From positions 1,589,189 to 1,653,188 of the forward strand of contig NZ_CP045851.1 of assembly GCF_009650215.1 (NCBI RefSeq): DNA of 64,000 nt. The letters are read 5' to 3'. Shown in pieces: positions 9,314 through 19,700 of the stretch (position 1 is the first letter of the stretch; each line of letters begins with the position of its first letter). A program made the position numbers and the translations under genes. Under the pieces are notes generated by a model. The model ran no database searches. It was not told the DNA's origin and saw nothing but the letters and a program-made list of their open reading frames with translations. The DNA is from Actinomarinicola tropica (GTDB lineage Bacteria; Actinomycetota; Acidimicrobiia; Acidimicrobiales; SKKL01).

Positions 9314-10224
9314 CGGGGTTCGTCGACGCCCGCGTCGGCGAGCTCGTCGCCGTAGTGCCGGAGGAACAGCTCCTCGAGCGTGGGCGGGTGGCTCGTCAGG
9401 GAGAGCACGCCGAGCTCGCCGAGCTTCACGACCGTGGCGTCGAGGTGGTCGCTGTCGACGTCGAAGCTGACCTGGCCGTCGTCGGACCGCAGGTCGTGCA
9501 CGCCCGAGAGGGCGGTGAGCTCGTCGGCCGCCCCTCGGAGCCGGGCGGTGATCGTCGTGCGGGTGAGGTGGCGCAGCTCCTCGAGCGTGCCGCTCTGGAC
9601 GTTGCGGCCCCGCCGGATGATCGTGACGCGGTCGCAGAGCCGCTCGACCTCGGCGAGGATGTGGCTCGAGAGCATGACGGTGCGTCCCTCGCCCTTGGCG
9701 TCGAGGATGCAGTCCTGGAACACCGCCTCCATCAGCGGGTCGAGCCCTGCAGTCGGCTCGTCGAGGATGAGCAGCTCGGCGTCGGACGCCAGCGCGGCGA
9801 TCAGTGCGACCTTCTGGCGGTTGCCCTTGGAGTAGCTGCGGGCACGCTTGCGGGGGTCGAGATCGAATCGCTCGACGAGGTCGTCGCGGCGGCGGCGGTC
9901 GATGCCGCCCCGGAGGCCGCCGAGGAGGTCGATCACCTCGCCGCCGGTGAGGTTCGGCCACAGGTTCGTGTCGCCCGGGACGTACGCCAGGCGGCGGTGG
10001 AGCTCGACGGCGTCGTGCCACGGGTCGCCGCCGAGCAGGCGGACCTCGCCGCTGTCCGGGCGCAGGAGCCCGAGGACGATCCGCATCGTGACGGTCTTCC
10101 CGGCGCCGTTCGGTCCGAGGAAGCCGTGCACCTCGCCGGTGCGGATGTCGAGGTCGAGCCCGTCGAGGGCCCGTGTGGGCCCGAACGTCTTGACCAGGTC
10201 GTGGCAGGTGATCGCCGAGGACAT
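9310..10224 (-). CDS. ABC transporter ATP-binding protein
   Basis: The 304-residue protein is a DrrA/BcrA-like exporter ATPase: Walker A GPNGAGKT near residue 40, Q-loop region [14 protein letters not shown], signature [12 protein letters not shown], Walker [14 protein letters not shown] and the switch His in [11 protein letters not shown]. The signature is SKGNRQK rather than LSGGQ, common in this subfamily. The C-terminal 80 residues form the extra domain typical of drug-export ATPases. It pairs with the overlapping permease at 7718-9313. TAGCGT lies 7 nt before the ATG, which suggests a leaderless message. Confidence 0.92.
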   Translation of the reverse strand: MSSAITCHDLVKTFGPTRALDGLDLDIRTGEVHGFLGPNGAGKTVTMRIVLGLLRPDSGEVRLLGGDPWHDAVELHRRLAYVPGDTNLWPNLTGGEVIDLLGGLRGGIDRRRRDDLVERFDLDPRKRARSYSKGNRQKVALIAALASDAELLILDEPTAGLDPLMEAVFQDCILDAKGEGRTVMLSSHILAEVERLCDRVTIIRRGRNVQSGTLEELRHLTRTTITARLRGAADELTALSGVHDLRSDDGQVSFDVDSDHLDATVVKLGELGVLSLTSHPPTLEELFLRHYGDELADAGVDEPR

Positions 10225-10231
10225 GGCGGCG

Positions 10232-10237
10232 ACGCTA
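10232..10237 (-). promoter_or_regulatory. Predicted -10 box (TAGCGT) for the ABC exporter operon
   Basis: TAGCGT on the minus strand ends 7 nt before ATG 10224. It matches the recurrent TANNNT-N6-8-start pattern of this region. Confidence 0.5.
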
Positions 10238-10292
10238 GCGATCGGGGCCCCGCCGGTGGAGGGACGATCCTGACGGGGCAGTATCGAGGTCC

Positions 10293-12230
10293 ATGACCGC
10301 GCGCACGGACGTCCGACCAGCGGCGCGCGCGACCCCTGGTGGTCGGGCGGGCCTCATGTCCGCGCTGGTGGCCCTCGACGTGTTCCTCGTGATCGAGCTC
10401 CTGCGCGCCTTCCCCGCGCTCGTCGCCACCCGGGTGGACGTGGAGGGACGGTTGCCGTTCCCGGTGCAGGTGCTCGTCCTCGTCGTCCCGTTCGTGCTCG
10501 CGGCATGGGGCGTGCGCCTCGTCGGTCGTGGTCGGCTCGAGCCCGGTCGCGCCATCTGGCTCGGCGGGCTCGCGCTCGGCGCCGGTCGGGTGGCCGCCCA
10601 GCTCGTCCACGGCGACCTCGGTGCCGTCGCCGCCGGGGTCGGGCTCCTCGGCGGCCTCGTGGTGCTCCTGGTCCTCGCCCAGATCGGGCTGCCGCTGTTC
10701 GGCGGCGGGGTGGTGGCCGGATCCGGGTTGGCCGCGGCGCTGCGCATCGGCCTCGGGTCACGGGACCTGATCTGGATCGACCATGCGGCGGCGGTCGCCG
10801 CGGTGCTCGTCGCCGTCGGCTGGTTCGTCGTCATGCTGCGCGGCCGGCTCCGTCGACCCGTCGTCCCGCTGGGGCGGACGTGGCGCGCCGCCGTGCCGCT
10901 CCTGTCGGTCGGCCCCGCGATCCTCCTGGAGGCGTTCGTCCTCACCAACCTCGGCTGGGTGGCGCCCGCGCTCGGTGCGGGCTGGCTCGGCGCCTCGTTG
11001 GCGATCGGCGCGTCGGGGATCGCGGGCGTCGCTGCCGCGGCGTGGACGGCCGCGTCCCCGGGCGGTGCGTCGCGCGCCCTGCGGGCGGTGGGCGTCGTGG
11101 CGATCCTCGCGACGGCGCTCGCCCTCGCCCGGCCGAGCCCGTGGTGGGCGCTCGGCATCTTCCTGGCCCAGGCGGGCGTCGGAGCGATCCTCACCGCGGC
11201 GTCCTCCCGGGGCGTCCGCACCGGCGGCCACCGACCGCCGAGCGCGATCCTCGCCCTCGCGCCGCTCCTGCTGCTGGCTGCGATCGTGGCGCTCGACGGG
11301 CGGGGTCTGCTCGGGCTCACGGTGGCGCCGTCGGCGGTCGTGGCCGCCGCGGGTGTCGTGATGCTGGTCGCCGCCGTGGGCCTCGGTGCCCTGCCACCAC
11401 CGGCAGCCCACCACCCGGGGTGGCGCCACGTCCCGTCGCTCGGTGCGGTCTTCGTGCTCCCCGCGGCGCTCCTCCTGGCGGGCCTTCCCATCCTGGCGGC
11501 CACGACCGGCGGGGGTGTCGTCGGGGACAGCCGCGAGCTCCGCGTCGTCTCCTACAACGTGGCCCTCGGCTTCACGTCGGGCGGTGCGCTCAACGTCGAG
11601 GAGGTCGCCGCCGCACTCGCCGACATGCGCCCCGACGTCGTGGCGCTCCAGGAGGTGCCGCGTGGCTTCCTCCCCGCCGCCGGCATCGACATGATCGGGT
11701 GGCTCCAGCACTCTCTCGGCATGCCGTACGTGGCGTTCCAGGCGTCGTCCCCGGGCGGTCTCCACGGGAACGCCATCCTCTCGCGCCACCCGATCCGCTC
11801 GGTGGCGACCCGGTGGTTCCCGCGCACGGGCACCGCCCTGCCGCGCGGTGCGATCCTCGCCCGCATCGACCCACCCGGGCAGCCGGCGGTGCACGTCGTC
11901 TCCGCCCACCTGCCGCCCGGCGGCACCCTCGCAGCCAGGAACGAGCGCCTCGATGCCCTGCTCGCCCTGTGGGCCGATCGGCCGCGCACGGTCGTCGGCA
12001 TCGACGCCAACGCCCGCCCCGGCTCCCGGGTGGTGGAGGCGCTCGACGGCGCCGGGCTCGTGCTGCCCGAGAGCGACGCCCTCACGTTCCCGTCGGGGCG
12101 GCCCTTCGCGCGCATCGACTTCGTCCTGCACACCGACGACCTCCACGCGGTCGAGATCGAGGTGGGGACGAGCCGGGCGTCGGACCACCTCCCGGTGCTC
12201 ACCGTGCTGCGTCCGGCCGACCTGGTCTGA
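10293..12230 (+). CDS. Polytopic membrane protein with C-terminal EEP (nuclease/phosphatase) domain
   Basis: The 645-residue protein has about ten hydrophobic segments in residues 15-405, then a complete EEP domain in residues 415-645. The motifs are [64 protein letters not shown] and [11 protein letters not shown]. All expected metal and catalytic residues appear present. The domain would sit on one face of the membrane, so a membrane lipid, inositol phosphate or extracellular nucleic acid is a possible substrate. That is inference. It is a second EEP protein within 7 kb of the soluble one at 3269 but shows no close similarity to it outside the motifs. It is divergent from the ABC exporter operon. 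Confidence 0.8.
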   Translation: MTARTDVRPAARATPGGRAGLMSALVALDVFLVIELLRAFPALVATRVDVEGRLPFPVQVLVLVVPFVLAAWGVRLVGRGRLEPGRAIWLGGLALGAGRVAAQLVHGDLGAVAAGVGLLGGLVVLLVLAQIGLPLFGGGVVAGSGLAAALRIGLGSRDLIWIDHAAAVAAVLVAVGWFVVMLRGRLRRPVVPLGRTWRAAVPLLSVGPAILLEAFVLTNLGWVAPALGAGWLGASLAIGASGIAGVAAAAWTAASPGGASRALRAVGVVAILATALALARPSPWWALGIFLAQAGVGAILTAASSRGVRTGGHRPPSAILALAPLLLLAAIVALDGRGLLGLTVAPSAVVAAAGVVMLVAAVGLGALPPPAAHHPGWRHVPSLGAVFVLPAALLLAGLPILAATTGGGVVGDSRELRVVSYNVALGFTSGGALNVEEVAAALADMRPDVVALQEVPRGFLPAAGIDMIGWLQHSLGMPYVAFQASSPGGLHGNAILSRHPIRSVATRWFPRTGTALPRGAILARIDPPGQPAVHVVSAHLPPGGTLAARNERLDALLALWADRPRTVVGIDANARPGSRVVEALDGAGLVLPESDALTFPSGRPFARIDFVLHTDDLHAVEIEVGTSRASDHLPVLTVLRPADLV

Positions 12231-12351
12231 TCGGCCCATTTCGCGGAGCCCCGTCGGATCGGAGCCTCATCTGGGTCCCGGCGGCGCCGATCGTCGGCTC
12301 GTGCGTACACCGCAAGGACGCGACGACGCCGCAGGGAGCGAGCGGGCCACG

Positions 12352-13218
12352 ATGCCGCCGGACGGGGGGATCGGTGCCGGCGCGCCCGAGGACGCCGAGC
12401 CCCGCAACGAGCAGATCGAGATGCTCCTCCAGGCGATGGAGGAGCTGCCGAGCCACCCGACCGTCGCTCTGCGGGTCCTGTGGCTGGTCGACGACCCGAC
12501 GTCCGACGTCGCCCGGCTCGCCAAGACCGTCGAGCTCGACCCGCTGCTCGCCGCACGACTCATCCGGATCTCGAACTCCGCCTACTACAGCCTGCGCACA
12601 CCGGTCACCAACGTCCCCCGGGCCATCGCCGCCCTGGGCTTCGCCACCGTCCGCTCGCTGGCCGCGTCGGCCGCCTGCGGCCTCACCGACGAGGACACCG
12701 CGGTGGAGGGCGAGTTCTGGTCCCACGCCGCCGCGGTGGCCAACGCCGCCCAGCTGGTGGCGGGCCGCTACGCCGTGCCGCCGTCGGACGCCTTCGCCCT
12801 CGGCCTCCTCCACGACCTCGGCGAGGCACTGCTGCACCGGGCGGCGCCCGCGGCGTGGTCCCAGCTCGGCCCCCGGGCCACACCCGAGCGGGAGATCGAG
12901 CTGTTCGGGATCACCCACGCCGAGGCGGGTGCACGCGTCCTCGAGGCGTGGAAGTTCCCGGCGGCGTTCTGCGACGCCATCGCCAACCACCACCACCAGC
13001 TCTCGCCGCGCGAGACACCGCTGACCCAGTGCCTCATCGCCGCGGAGCTCGTCGCCGAGCTGGCCGTCGGGTCGATGACGATCGCCCGCGCCGACGCCGC
13101 GCGGCTGATCCTCGCCCTCGACGGGATCGAGGGAGAGTCGCTCGACCGGATGATCCGGCGCGTCCGACACGAGACGGCGGCCCTCTCCGCCGTCCTGACC
13201 CAGGGGGAGGAGGGATGA
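12352..13218 (+). CDS. HDOD-domain signalling protein
   Basis: The 288-residue protein matches the HDOD output domain: ELPSHPTVALRVL, then DVARLAKTVELDPLLAARLIRISNS in pieces (ELDPLLAARL, RISNSAYY), AIAALGFATVRSLA, and the HD-like FALGLLHDLGEALL with EAWKFPAAFCDAIANHH. HDOD proteins are regulatory scaffolds in bacterial signal transduction and are usually thought to lack HD hydrolase activity. ATG 12352 has AGGGAG upstream at a long spacing; GTG 12301 would add 17 residues in the same frame. Its stop overlaps the start of the GGDEF/EAL gene by 4 nt, so the two proteins probably act in the same c-di-GMP circuit. Confidence 0.88.
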   Translation: MPPDGGIGAGAPEDAEPRNEQIEMLLQAMEELPSHPTVALRVLWLVDDPTSDVARLAKTVELDPLLAARLIRISNSAYYSLRTPVTNVPRAIAALGFATVRSLAASAACGLTDEDTAVEGEFWSHAAAVANAAQLVAGRYAVPPSDAFALGLLHDLGEALLHRAAPAAWSQLGPRATPEREIELFGITHAEAGARVLEAWKFPAAFCDAIANHHHQLSPRETPLTQCLIAAELVAELAVGSMTIARADAARLILALDGIEGESLDRMIRRVRHETAALSAVLTQGEEG

Positions 13219-15320
13219 CGGCGCTCGAGAACGGGTTCGAGACGGCGAGCGAGTCCCTCCTCGACCTCATCCCCTTCGGGGTGGTCGTCTGCACCGCCGA
13301 CGGAGCGATCCGCATGGCCAACCGCGCCGCCGTCGACCTGCTGGGCCAGGGCGCGCCGATCGACGGGCGGTCGTGCTGGGATCTGCTCGAGGTGGCCGGC
13401 GGTCACCTCTCCTACGTCGACCGGGCGCGACGCGCCGCGGCGTCCGGGCGGGTGGGCGCCATCGAGGCGTCGGCCACCGTGCGACGGACCGTCGACGCCG
13501 CGCTGCCCGTGGCGCTCACGTTGCGCTCCCTCGCCGAGGGCCTGATCCTGCTGAGCATCCGCTCGGTGGGCGACGAGGCCCGCCAGGCCGTCCGGCTGCG
13601 CGCCACCGAGCACCGCTTCGAACGGCTGGCGACGAGCGTGCCCGCCGGCATCCTCTCGTCGGAGTTCGGCATGAGGGTCGACTTCGTCAACGAGCGGGCC
13701 ACCGGCATCTTCGGCGTGCCCGCGGAGGACCTGCTCGGGTTCGGGTGGCTCGACCGGCTCCACGTCGAGGACTCCGAGGCCGCCGAGTGCGCGGTGGGCG
13801 AGGTCCTCACCACAGGCAGCGAGCGGGTGCTCGCCGCTCGCGTGGTGGGCGAGACCGGCGACCGCCGGGTGCGGATCCGCATCTCGGCCGCCGGGAGCCA
13901 GGGTCGGGACATCGGCTTCGTCGCCACCGTCGAGGACCTGACCGAGACCCACGACCTCAACGAGCAGCTCCTCGTGCAGTCCCTCCAGGATCCGCTGACC
14001 GGGCTGCCGAACCGCACCGCCCTCTGGGAGCAGCTCGGCATCGCCCTGCGCGACGGCCGCACGCAGCCGGCCGTCCTCTTCGTCGACCTCGACGACTTCA
14101 AGCACATCAACGACTCGCTCGGACACACGGCGGGGGACCACCTCCTGACGGTCGTCGCCGAGCGGCTCCGCCGGTGCGCCCGCGCCTCGGACCTGGTGGT
14201 GCGCTTCGGCGGCGACGAGTTCGTCCTCCTGCTGCGGGACGTGCCCGACCGCGACATCGTCGACAACGTCGCCGGCCGCGTGCTCGACGCCATCAGCGAG
14301 CCGATCGACGTGGGCGGCACCGAGGCCGTCGTCACCGCCAGCATCGGCATCGTCTGGCCCGAGGACCCGGGGGCCGACGAGACCTTCGACGTCGAGAGCC
14401 TCGTCCGCGACGCCGACATCGCCCTCTACCAGGCCAAGCGCCTGGGCAAGAACCGGGCCGAGCGCTTCGACGAGCACCTCCGTGACGGTGCGCAGCGGCG
14501 GTTCGGCATCGCCGCGGCCCTCCGCCGGGCCATCGACGCCGACAACGGCGAGATCACCGTCCACTACCAGCCGATCATCGACCTGGCGGCCCAGCGGCTG
14601 GTGGGCGTGGAGGCCCTCGCCCGGTGGACGCACCCGGAGATGGGCTCGGTGTCGCCCGGCGACTTCGTGCCCGTCGCCGAGGAGACCGGCCTCATCACGC
14701 CGCTGGCGCGGCTCGTGCTCCGGCGGGCCCTCGGCGACGTCGCCCGCTGGCGCAGGCAGCCCGGCGGCGCCGACCTGTTCGTCGCGGTGAACATGTCGGC
14801 CCTCGACCTGCGGGAGCCCTCGCTGGCGGACGCCGTCGGCGAGCTGCTCGACGAGCTCGGTCTGCCCGGCGAGGCCCTCCACCTCGAGCTCACCGAGTCC
14901 GCCGTCATGGCCGACCCCGCGCAGGCTCTCGGCATGCTCGACGCCTTGAAGCTCCTCGGACCGTCGATCGCGATCGACGACTTCGGCACCGGCTACTCGT
15001 CGCTCGCGTACCTGCACCGGCTCCCGGTCGACACGATCAAGATCGACCGAGAGTTCGTCCACGCCCTCGACGACGACAGCACCGCGCTCATCGAGGCCAT
15101 CGTCGCCCTCGCCGGGGCGCTGGGCCTCCCCGTCGTCGCCGAGGGGGTCGAGACCGAGGACCAGGCGGCGATCCTCGGGCGCCTCGGGGTCCCGCTCGCC
15201 CAGGGGTTCCTCTTCGGGCGCCCGACGCCCGGCGACATCATCGACGAGCTGGTGGCGGTGCGAGCGCCCGCTCAGCCGGGGAACGCCGGCGGCACGGTCC
15301 ACCACCGCTCGCCGTCGTAG
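13215..15320 (+). CDS. PAS-GGDEF-EAL cyclic-di-GMP turnover protein
   Basis: The 701-residue protein has two PAS-like segments (about residues 15-110 and 130-245), a GGDEF domain (about 250-420) and an EAL domain (about 435-690). The cyclase motif is intact (RFGGDEFVLLL) and has an RASD inhibitory I-site five residues before it. The phosphodiesterase residues are also present: GVEALARW, VAVNMSAL, LELTESAVM, IDDFGTGYSSL, TIKIDREF, AEGVETEDQ and AQGFLFG. Either or both activities could work, so direction cannot be predicted. No membrane segment is seen. The ATG overlaps the HDOD stop. The last 49 bp overlap tail-to-tail with the acyltransferase gene on the other strand. Confidence 0.93.
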   Translation: MTALENGFETASESLLDLIPFGVVVCTADGAIRMANRAAVDLLGQGAPIDGRSCWDLLEVAGGHLSYVDRARRAAASGRVGAIEASATVRRTVDAALPVALTLRSLAEGLILLSIRSVGDEARQAVRLRATEHRFERLATSVPAGILSSEFGMRVDFVNERATGIFGVPAEDLLGFGWLDRLHVEDSEAAECAVGEVLTTGSERVLAARVVGETGDRRVRIRISAAGSQGRDIGFVATVEDLTETHDLNEQLLVQSLQDPLTGLPNRTALWEQLGIALRDGRTQPAVLFVDLDDFKHINDSLGHTAGDHLLTVVAERLRRCARASDLVVRFGGDEFVLLLRDVPDRDIVDNVAGRVLDAISEPIDVGGTEAVVTASIGIVWPEDPGADETFDVESLVRDADIALYQAKRLGKNRAERFDEHLRDGAQRRFGIAAALRRAIDADNGEITVHYQPIIDLAAQRLVGVEALARWTHPEMGSVSPGDFVPVAEETGLITPLARLVLRRALGDVARWRRQPGGADLFVAVNMSALDLREPSLADAVGELLDELGLPGEALHLELTESAVMADPAQALGMLDALKLLGPSIAIDDFGTGYSSLAYLHRLPVDTIKIDREFVHALDDDSTALIEAIVALAGALGLPVVAEGVETEDQAAILGRLGVPLAQGFLFGRPTPGDIIDELVAVRAPAQPGNAGGTVHHRSPS

Positions 15321-15844
15321 CGACGCACGACCCGGGCGGGGTCGCCCGCCACGACCGTCCGGGCCTCGACGTCGCCGCGCACGACCGTGTTGGCGGCCAC
15401 GACGGCGTTCTCGCCGATCGTGACGTCGCCGACGACGACCGCCCCGACGCCGAGCCACGCACCGTCGCCGATGCTCACCCGTCGGCCGTCCCGCAGGCCC
15501 TGGCGCTTGATCGGCTGCGTGGGGTCCTCGTAGTGGTGCCCGGTGTCGGAGATGTACACCCGGTCCGAGACGAGGGCCTCGCGCCCGATCCGGACGGACG
15601 TCGCGGCCGAGAGGCGCAGGAAGTGGCCGAGGTACGCGCCGTCCTCGATGTGCACCGTGATGCCGCGCTCGGGGACGAGGGCCTCGATCACCGCGTAGGA
15701 CCCGATGTTGACCCATGATCCGACGTGCACGCCCCCCGGGTTCACGAGCGACACGACCGGCTCGTGGAGGACGCTGTGGGGGCCGAACGCCGCGAAGCCG
15801 TGGGGCCCGGGCGGCGACGCCGACGGGGGAGGCTGGTCGTCCAC
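15272..15844 (-). CDS. Left-handed beta-helix (hexapeptide repeat) acyltransferase-like protein
   Basis: The 190-residue protein shows many hexapeptide repeats: VGSWVNIGSYAVIEA, VSIGDGAWLGVGAVVVG, VTIGENAVVAANTVV and DVEARTVVAGDPARVV (each shortened here), ending in the common GDPARVVRR motif. A His-containing loop (DTGHHYEDPT) lies at the usual active-site position. It resembles DapD/LpxA-like and maltose O-acetyltransferase families that act on amino sugars or amino acids. The acceptor is unknown. GTG 15844 was chosen because AGGA lies 7 nt upstream; GTG 15859 is an alternative. The 3' end overlaps the convergent GGDEF/EAL gene by 49 bp. The MaoC gene is divergent. Confidence 0.85.
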   Translation of the reverse strand: MDDQPPPSASPPGPHGFAAFGPHSVLHEPVVSLVNPGGVHVGSWVNIGSYAVIEALVPERGITVHIEDGAYLGHFLRLSAATSVRIGREALVSDRVYISDTGHHYEDPTQPIKRQGLRDGRRVSIGDGAWLGVGAVVVGDVTIGENAVVAANTVVRGDVEARTVVAGDPARVVRRYDGERWWTVPPAFPG

Positions 15845-15863
15845 GGGTGCATCCTGCACCGCT

Positions 15864-15892
15864 TTGAGGTGCGCGCCGCGGATCGGTACGGT
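15864..15892 (+). promoter_or_regulatory. Sigma-70-type promoter for the MaoC gene
   Basis: TTGAGG (15864-15869) and TACGGT (15887-15892) are separated by 17 nt. This predicts a start about 7 nt downstream and a leader of about 27 nt that includes a purine-rich ribosome-binding site before ATG 15926. Confidence 0.6.
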
Positions 15893-15925
15893 GCGGCCGA
15901 CAGGAACGACGAGAAGGGGACCGCC

Positions 15926-16402
15926 ATGGCGACCAACGCCGAGAACGCCTACGAGAAGCTCAAGGCCACCGAGGGCACCGACGAGGGCACCGGGGAGTGG
16001 TTCGAGGTCACCCAGGACCAGGTGGACCAGTTCGCCGACATCACCCACGACCACCAGTTCATCCACGTCGACCCCGAGCGGGCCCAGCCGATCTTCGGCG
16101 GGACGATCGCCCACGGGTTCCTCACCCTCTCGATGCTCACGCACCTCGCGTCGACCATCCGGCCGAGCAACGCCCCCGGCCCCCTCGAGGGCATCACCAT
16201 GGGCATGAACTACGGGTTCGACAAGGTGCGGTTCGTCAGCCCCGTCAAGGTCGGCTCGAAGATCCGGGCGTCCAGCACCGTGAAGAGCGTCGAGCTCAAG
16301 GGTTCGAGCGTCGAGGTGACGAAGACCTACACGGTCGAGGCCGAGGGCAGCGAGAAGCCCGCCCTGGTGGCCGACTGGATCACGCGCCTGTTCTTCTCCT
16401 GA
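15926..16402 (+). CDS. MaoC family (R)-specific enoyl-CoA hydratase-like protein
   Basis: The 158-residue hot-dog protein has the hydratase-2 motif. The catalytic Asp and His lie in FADITHDHQFIHVDPERA, followed by FGGTIAHGFLTLSML. It should hydrate trans-2-enoyl-CoA to (R)-3-hydroxyacyl-CoA, or act in dehydration in the reverse sense. The length is that of a single-domain MaoC protein. AGAAGGGGA precedes ATG 15926. A strong hairpin follows the stop, so the gene appears monocistronic. Confidence 0.92.
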   Translation: MATNAENAYEKLKATEGTDEGTGEWFEVTQDQVDQFADITHDHQFIHVDPERAQPIFGGTIAHGFLTLSMLTHLASTIRPSNAPGPLEGITMGMNYGFDKVRFVSPVKVGSKIRASSTVKSVELKGSSVEVTKTYTVEAEGSEKPALVADWITRLFFS

Positions 16403-16422
16403 TCGCCGGCCGCTGATCGTCG

Positions 16423-16450
16423 ACGACCGCGCCCCTCGGGGCGCGGTCGT
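16423..16450. terminator. Bidirectional hairpin terminator between convergent genes
   Basis: The two arms (16423-16434 and 16439-16450) are perfectly complementary over 12 bp around a 4-nt CTCG loop. The hairpin lies between the MaoC gene and the convergent 93-residue gene. No T-run follows on either strand, as is common in GC-rich actinobacteria. Confidence 0.75.
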
Positions 16451-16462
16451 GCGCGTCCGGGG

Positions 16463-16744
16463 TCAGTCGAGCTCGTCGACCGCGACGAGCAGCGCCGCGG
16501 CCTGGGCCAGCGCGGTCGCCGTCGCCGCGGCCTTGCGCGCCGCGAGCTCGAGGTACTGGTCGGCGACGTGGGCCTGACCGGTGAGCGGCGGCGTACCGAG
16601 TGACCGGATGATCGCCCCGGGGTCGTCGGTGGGCAGCACGGGATCGGCGGCCGGCGGCTCGGGGACCGCGCGCCACAGCTCGAGCGGCTGGGGACCAGCG
16701 CGCCCGCGTCCGGACTTCTTGCGTCCGCGTCGGCGTGGGCTCAC
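16463..16744 (-). CDS. Small helical protein coupled to SNF2 helicase (unknown function)
   Basis: The 93-residue protein was not recognised. It starts with a basic patch (MSPRRRGRKKSGRGR), has a proline-rich middle, and ends in an alanine-rich helix (about residues 57-90). Its ATG overlaps the stop of the SNF2-family helicase gene by 4 nt, so it is translationally coupled and probably a partner. In other actinobacteria such helicases are often next to a SWIM zinc-finger protein, but no Cys/His ligands appear here. It ends just before the shared terminator. Confidence 0.65.
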   Translation of the reverse strand: MSPRRRGRKKSGRGRAGPQPLELWRAVPEPPAADPVLPTDDPGAIIRSLGTPPLTGQAHVADQYLELAARKAAATATALAQAAALLVAVDELD

Positions 16745-19700
16745 GCGGCAGCCTCCTCGTCGGGATCGGAGCCGTCGGGATCGGGGCCGTCCGGTTCCCT
16801 GTCACTCGGCGTCGGGTCGTCGTCGGTGAGCAGGCTCTCGGGTCGGAGGCCGAGGGCGCTGCGCAGCTGGGTGGCGTCGAGGTCGGCGAGGGAGCTCGAC
16901 CTCGGGAGGACGAGGTCGGCGATGTGGCGCTTGCCGGCGACGACCTCCTCGACGCGCTCGTCCACCGTGCCCGGGCACACGAGGCGGTGCGAGACGACGG
17001 TGCGGGTCTGGCCGATCCGCCACGCCCGGTCGCGCGCCTGGTCCTCGACGGCGGGGTTCCACCACCGGTCGTAGAGCACGACGTGGCTGGCGGCGGTGAG
17101 GTTGAGGCCGGTGCCGCCGGCCTTGAGCGACAGCACCAGGGCCCCCGGGCCCTCGCCGTTCTGGAACTCGTGGATGATGCGATCGCGCTCGGTGCGGGAC
17201 AGGCCGCCGTGGTAGCAGGCGACGGGGATCCCGAACCTCTCGGTGAGGTGGTCGGCGAGGCGCTCGCCCCAGCGGGCGAAGTGGGTGAAGACGAGGACCC
17301 GCTCGTCGGCGGCGTAGACCTGGTCGACGATCTCCTCGAGCCGGGCGAGCTTGCCCGACCGGCCGGCGAGGGGCCCGCCGTCGTCCTCGTAGGCGACGGG
17401 GTGGTTGCAGATCTGCTTCAGCGCGGTGATCGCCGCCAGGATCTGGCCCTGAGCCGGGCCCTCCTCCTCGTCGCCGTCGCCGGGCGTGGGCACGACGAGC
17501 TTGTCGAGCACGGCCTGGTAGAGGCCGATCTGCTCCGGCGTCATCGTGCAGTGGTCGAGCTCGTCGATGCGGTCCGGGAGCTCGGCCGCGACCGCGGGCT
17601 CGCTCTTCGTGCGGCGGAACACGAGGATGCCGTTGAGGGCCCGCAGCCCGGACTCGGCGGCCTGGCGACCCTTGCCCTCGCTCTTGGCGGAGAGCTGGGC
17701 GATGAACGTCGGACGGGACCCGACGAGGCCGGGGTTGGTGTAGTCGAGGATCGCCCAGAGGTCGCCGAGGCCGTTCTCGACCGGGGTGCCGGTGAGCGCG
17801 AGGCGCATGTCGGAGGGGATCCGGCGCAGCTGCTGGGACGTCTCGTTCGCCGGGTTCTTGATCGCCTGGGCCTCGTCGAGCACGACACGGCGCCAGTGCA
17901 GCGACGAGAGCGCTTCCACGTCGCGGACCGCGGTGCCGTACGTGGTGATGACGACGTCGGCGCCCTCGACCTCGGCGGCCAGCTCGTCGGCGGAGGCGCG
18001 GGAGGCGCCGTGGTGGACGACCACGCGAAGGCCGGGTGTGAACTTCGCGGCCTCCGACGCCCAGTTGCCGACCACGGCCGGCGGGGCGATCACGAGGGCC
18101 GTGCCGCCGTCGGCGGCGGTGCGGGCGATGTGGGCGAGCACCGTCGGGGTCTTGCCGAGACCCATGTCGAGCGCGAGGCACCCGCCGAGCTGGACGGCGT
18201 CGAGGAACCCCAGCCACCCGAGGGCCTCGGCCTGGTAGCTGCGCAGCTCGCCCTCGAAGCCCGGCGGGCTCGCCACCGGCTCGGTGGAGGCCTCGGCCGC
18301 GCGCGTGAGGAGGTCGGCCGCCCAGCTGGACCCGGTGACGCTGATGCCGCCCGCGAGGGGCGAGCCGTCGAGGCCGACGCCGAACCGCAGCACCTCGGCA
18401 CCGGTCATCTCCGTGCGGTTGCCGTGCTCGGCGAGCGCGGCAGCGGCTTCGGCGAGGTCGGCCTTGTCGAGCTCGACCCACCGGCCGCGCGAGCGCACGA
18501 GCGGCCGGGCCTCGGCGGCCAGGGCGGCGATCTCCGACGCCGTCAGCTCGACGTCGTCGAACACCGCGGACCAGCGCACCGCGGTGAGCTGGTTGGCGCC
18601 GACGACGGTCTCGTCGGCCTCGGTGGTGAGGCGCAGCGTGGGCGTGGGCCGGCGCCGGGACAGGGCCGGCACCCGCACCTCGAAGCCCGCGGCCTCGAGC
18701 ACCGCGCCGGTCGTCGCCATCAGCTCCCAGGCCTCGTCCTGGCTGAGGTACACCTGGCCGCGCCGCAGCCCACCCGGACGCTGGAGGGCGGGGAGCAGCC
18801 GCTCGAGCCGGCTCAGCTGCTGGGACATCTGGCGCTTGGAGCGGGAGTCGACGAGCGCGACCTCGACGGGCACCAGCTCGCCCTCCGGGTTGGGCCCGAG
18901 GACCGAGAGGAACCACGCACCGCCCGAGTCGGGCGGGTCGAGGGCGACGACCAGCCGGGTGGACACCGTGTCGGTGATCGCCTTGGCCCACCGCTCGAGC
19001 CGGGACGAGAGCTCGGCACCGGCCCGCATCGGGGCGGTGAAGGTGCTGCCGTCGAGTCGCGTGAGGAGCGCCTCGGCGACCTCGGTGGTGCTGCGCGGGT
19101 TCGGCGGGGGAGCGGGCAGCTCGAGCCGGCTGGCGGCATCGGAGACGATGGCGTGCACGACGGCGTCGAGGACGGCGTGGACGACCTCCTTGCCCCCCGA
19201 GCGGTGGAGGAGCGTGACCGGTCCGGGCATCGACGCCGCCAGCGAGTCGAGCCGGGCGGCGTCGACGAGGGCGGGCCGCCAGCGCACGGCCTGCTCGATC
19301 GGCGCCGAGTGGCTCTGTCCCTTCCCCCCGGTGGTCTCGAGCTTGAGCGTCGGCACGATCGACCCGCGAGCGACGAGCTGGACGCCCCACGCCGCGATGT
19401 GGCCGAGCCACCGCACGCTGGCCCCGGTGCCGGCGCCGACCTGGCCGCTGCCGACAGCGGCGAGCCACCCGAGGATGCCGCCGACCGTCGTGCCGAGCGC
19501 CGCGGCCGGGGCGCTGACGGGGAGGTCGACCGGTGCGTGCTCCTCCCAGCCGCCGCCGGGGGCGCCGGCGCCGCGGAGCAGCTCGACCAGCTGCTCGGCG
19601 TCGGCAGGGGGCGCGCCCGGCCCCGCGGCCCACACGACGAGGCGGCCGTCGTGCCAGGACATCTGCAATCGGGTCTCGCCCGGGCTCTCGATGACCCCGG

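Noticed and set aside
12768-15716. Long minus-strand frame opposite the HDOD and GGDEF/EAL genes
   Set aside because: Its translation is repetitive and lacks domain signatures. The plus strand has intact GGDEF and EAL motifs. Only its 3' portion, in another frame, is a real gene (the acyltransferase).
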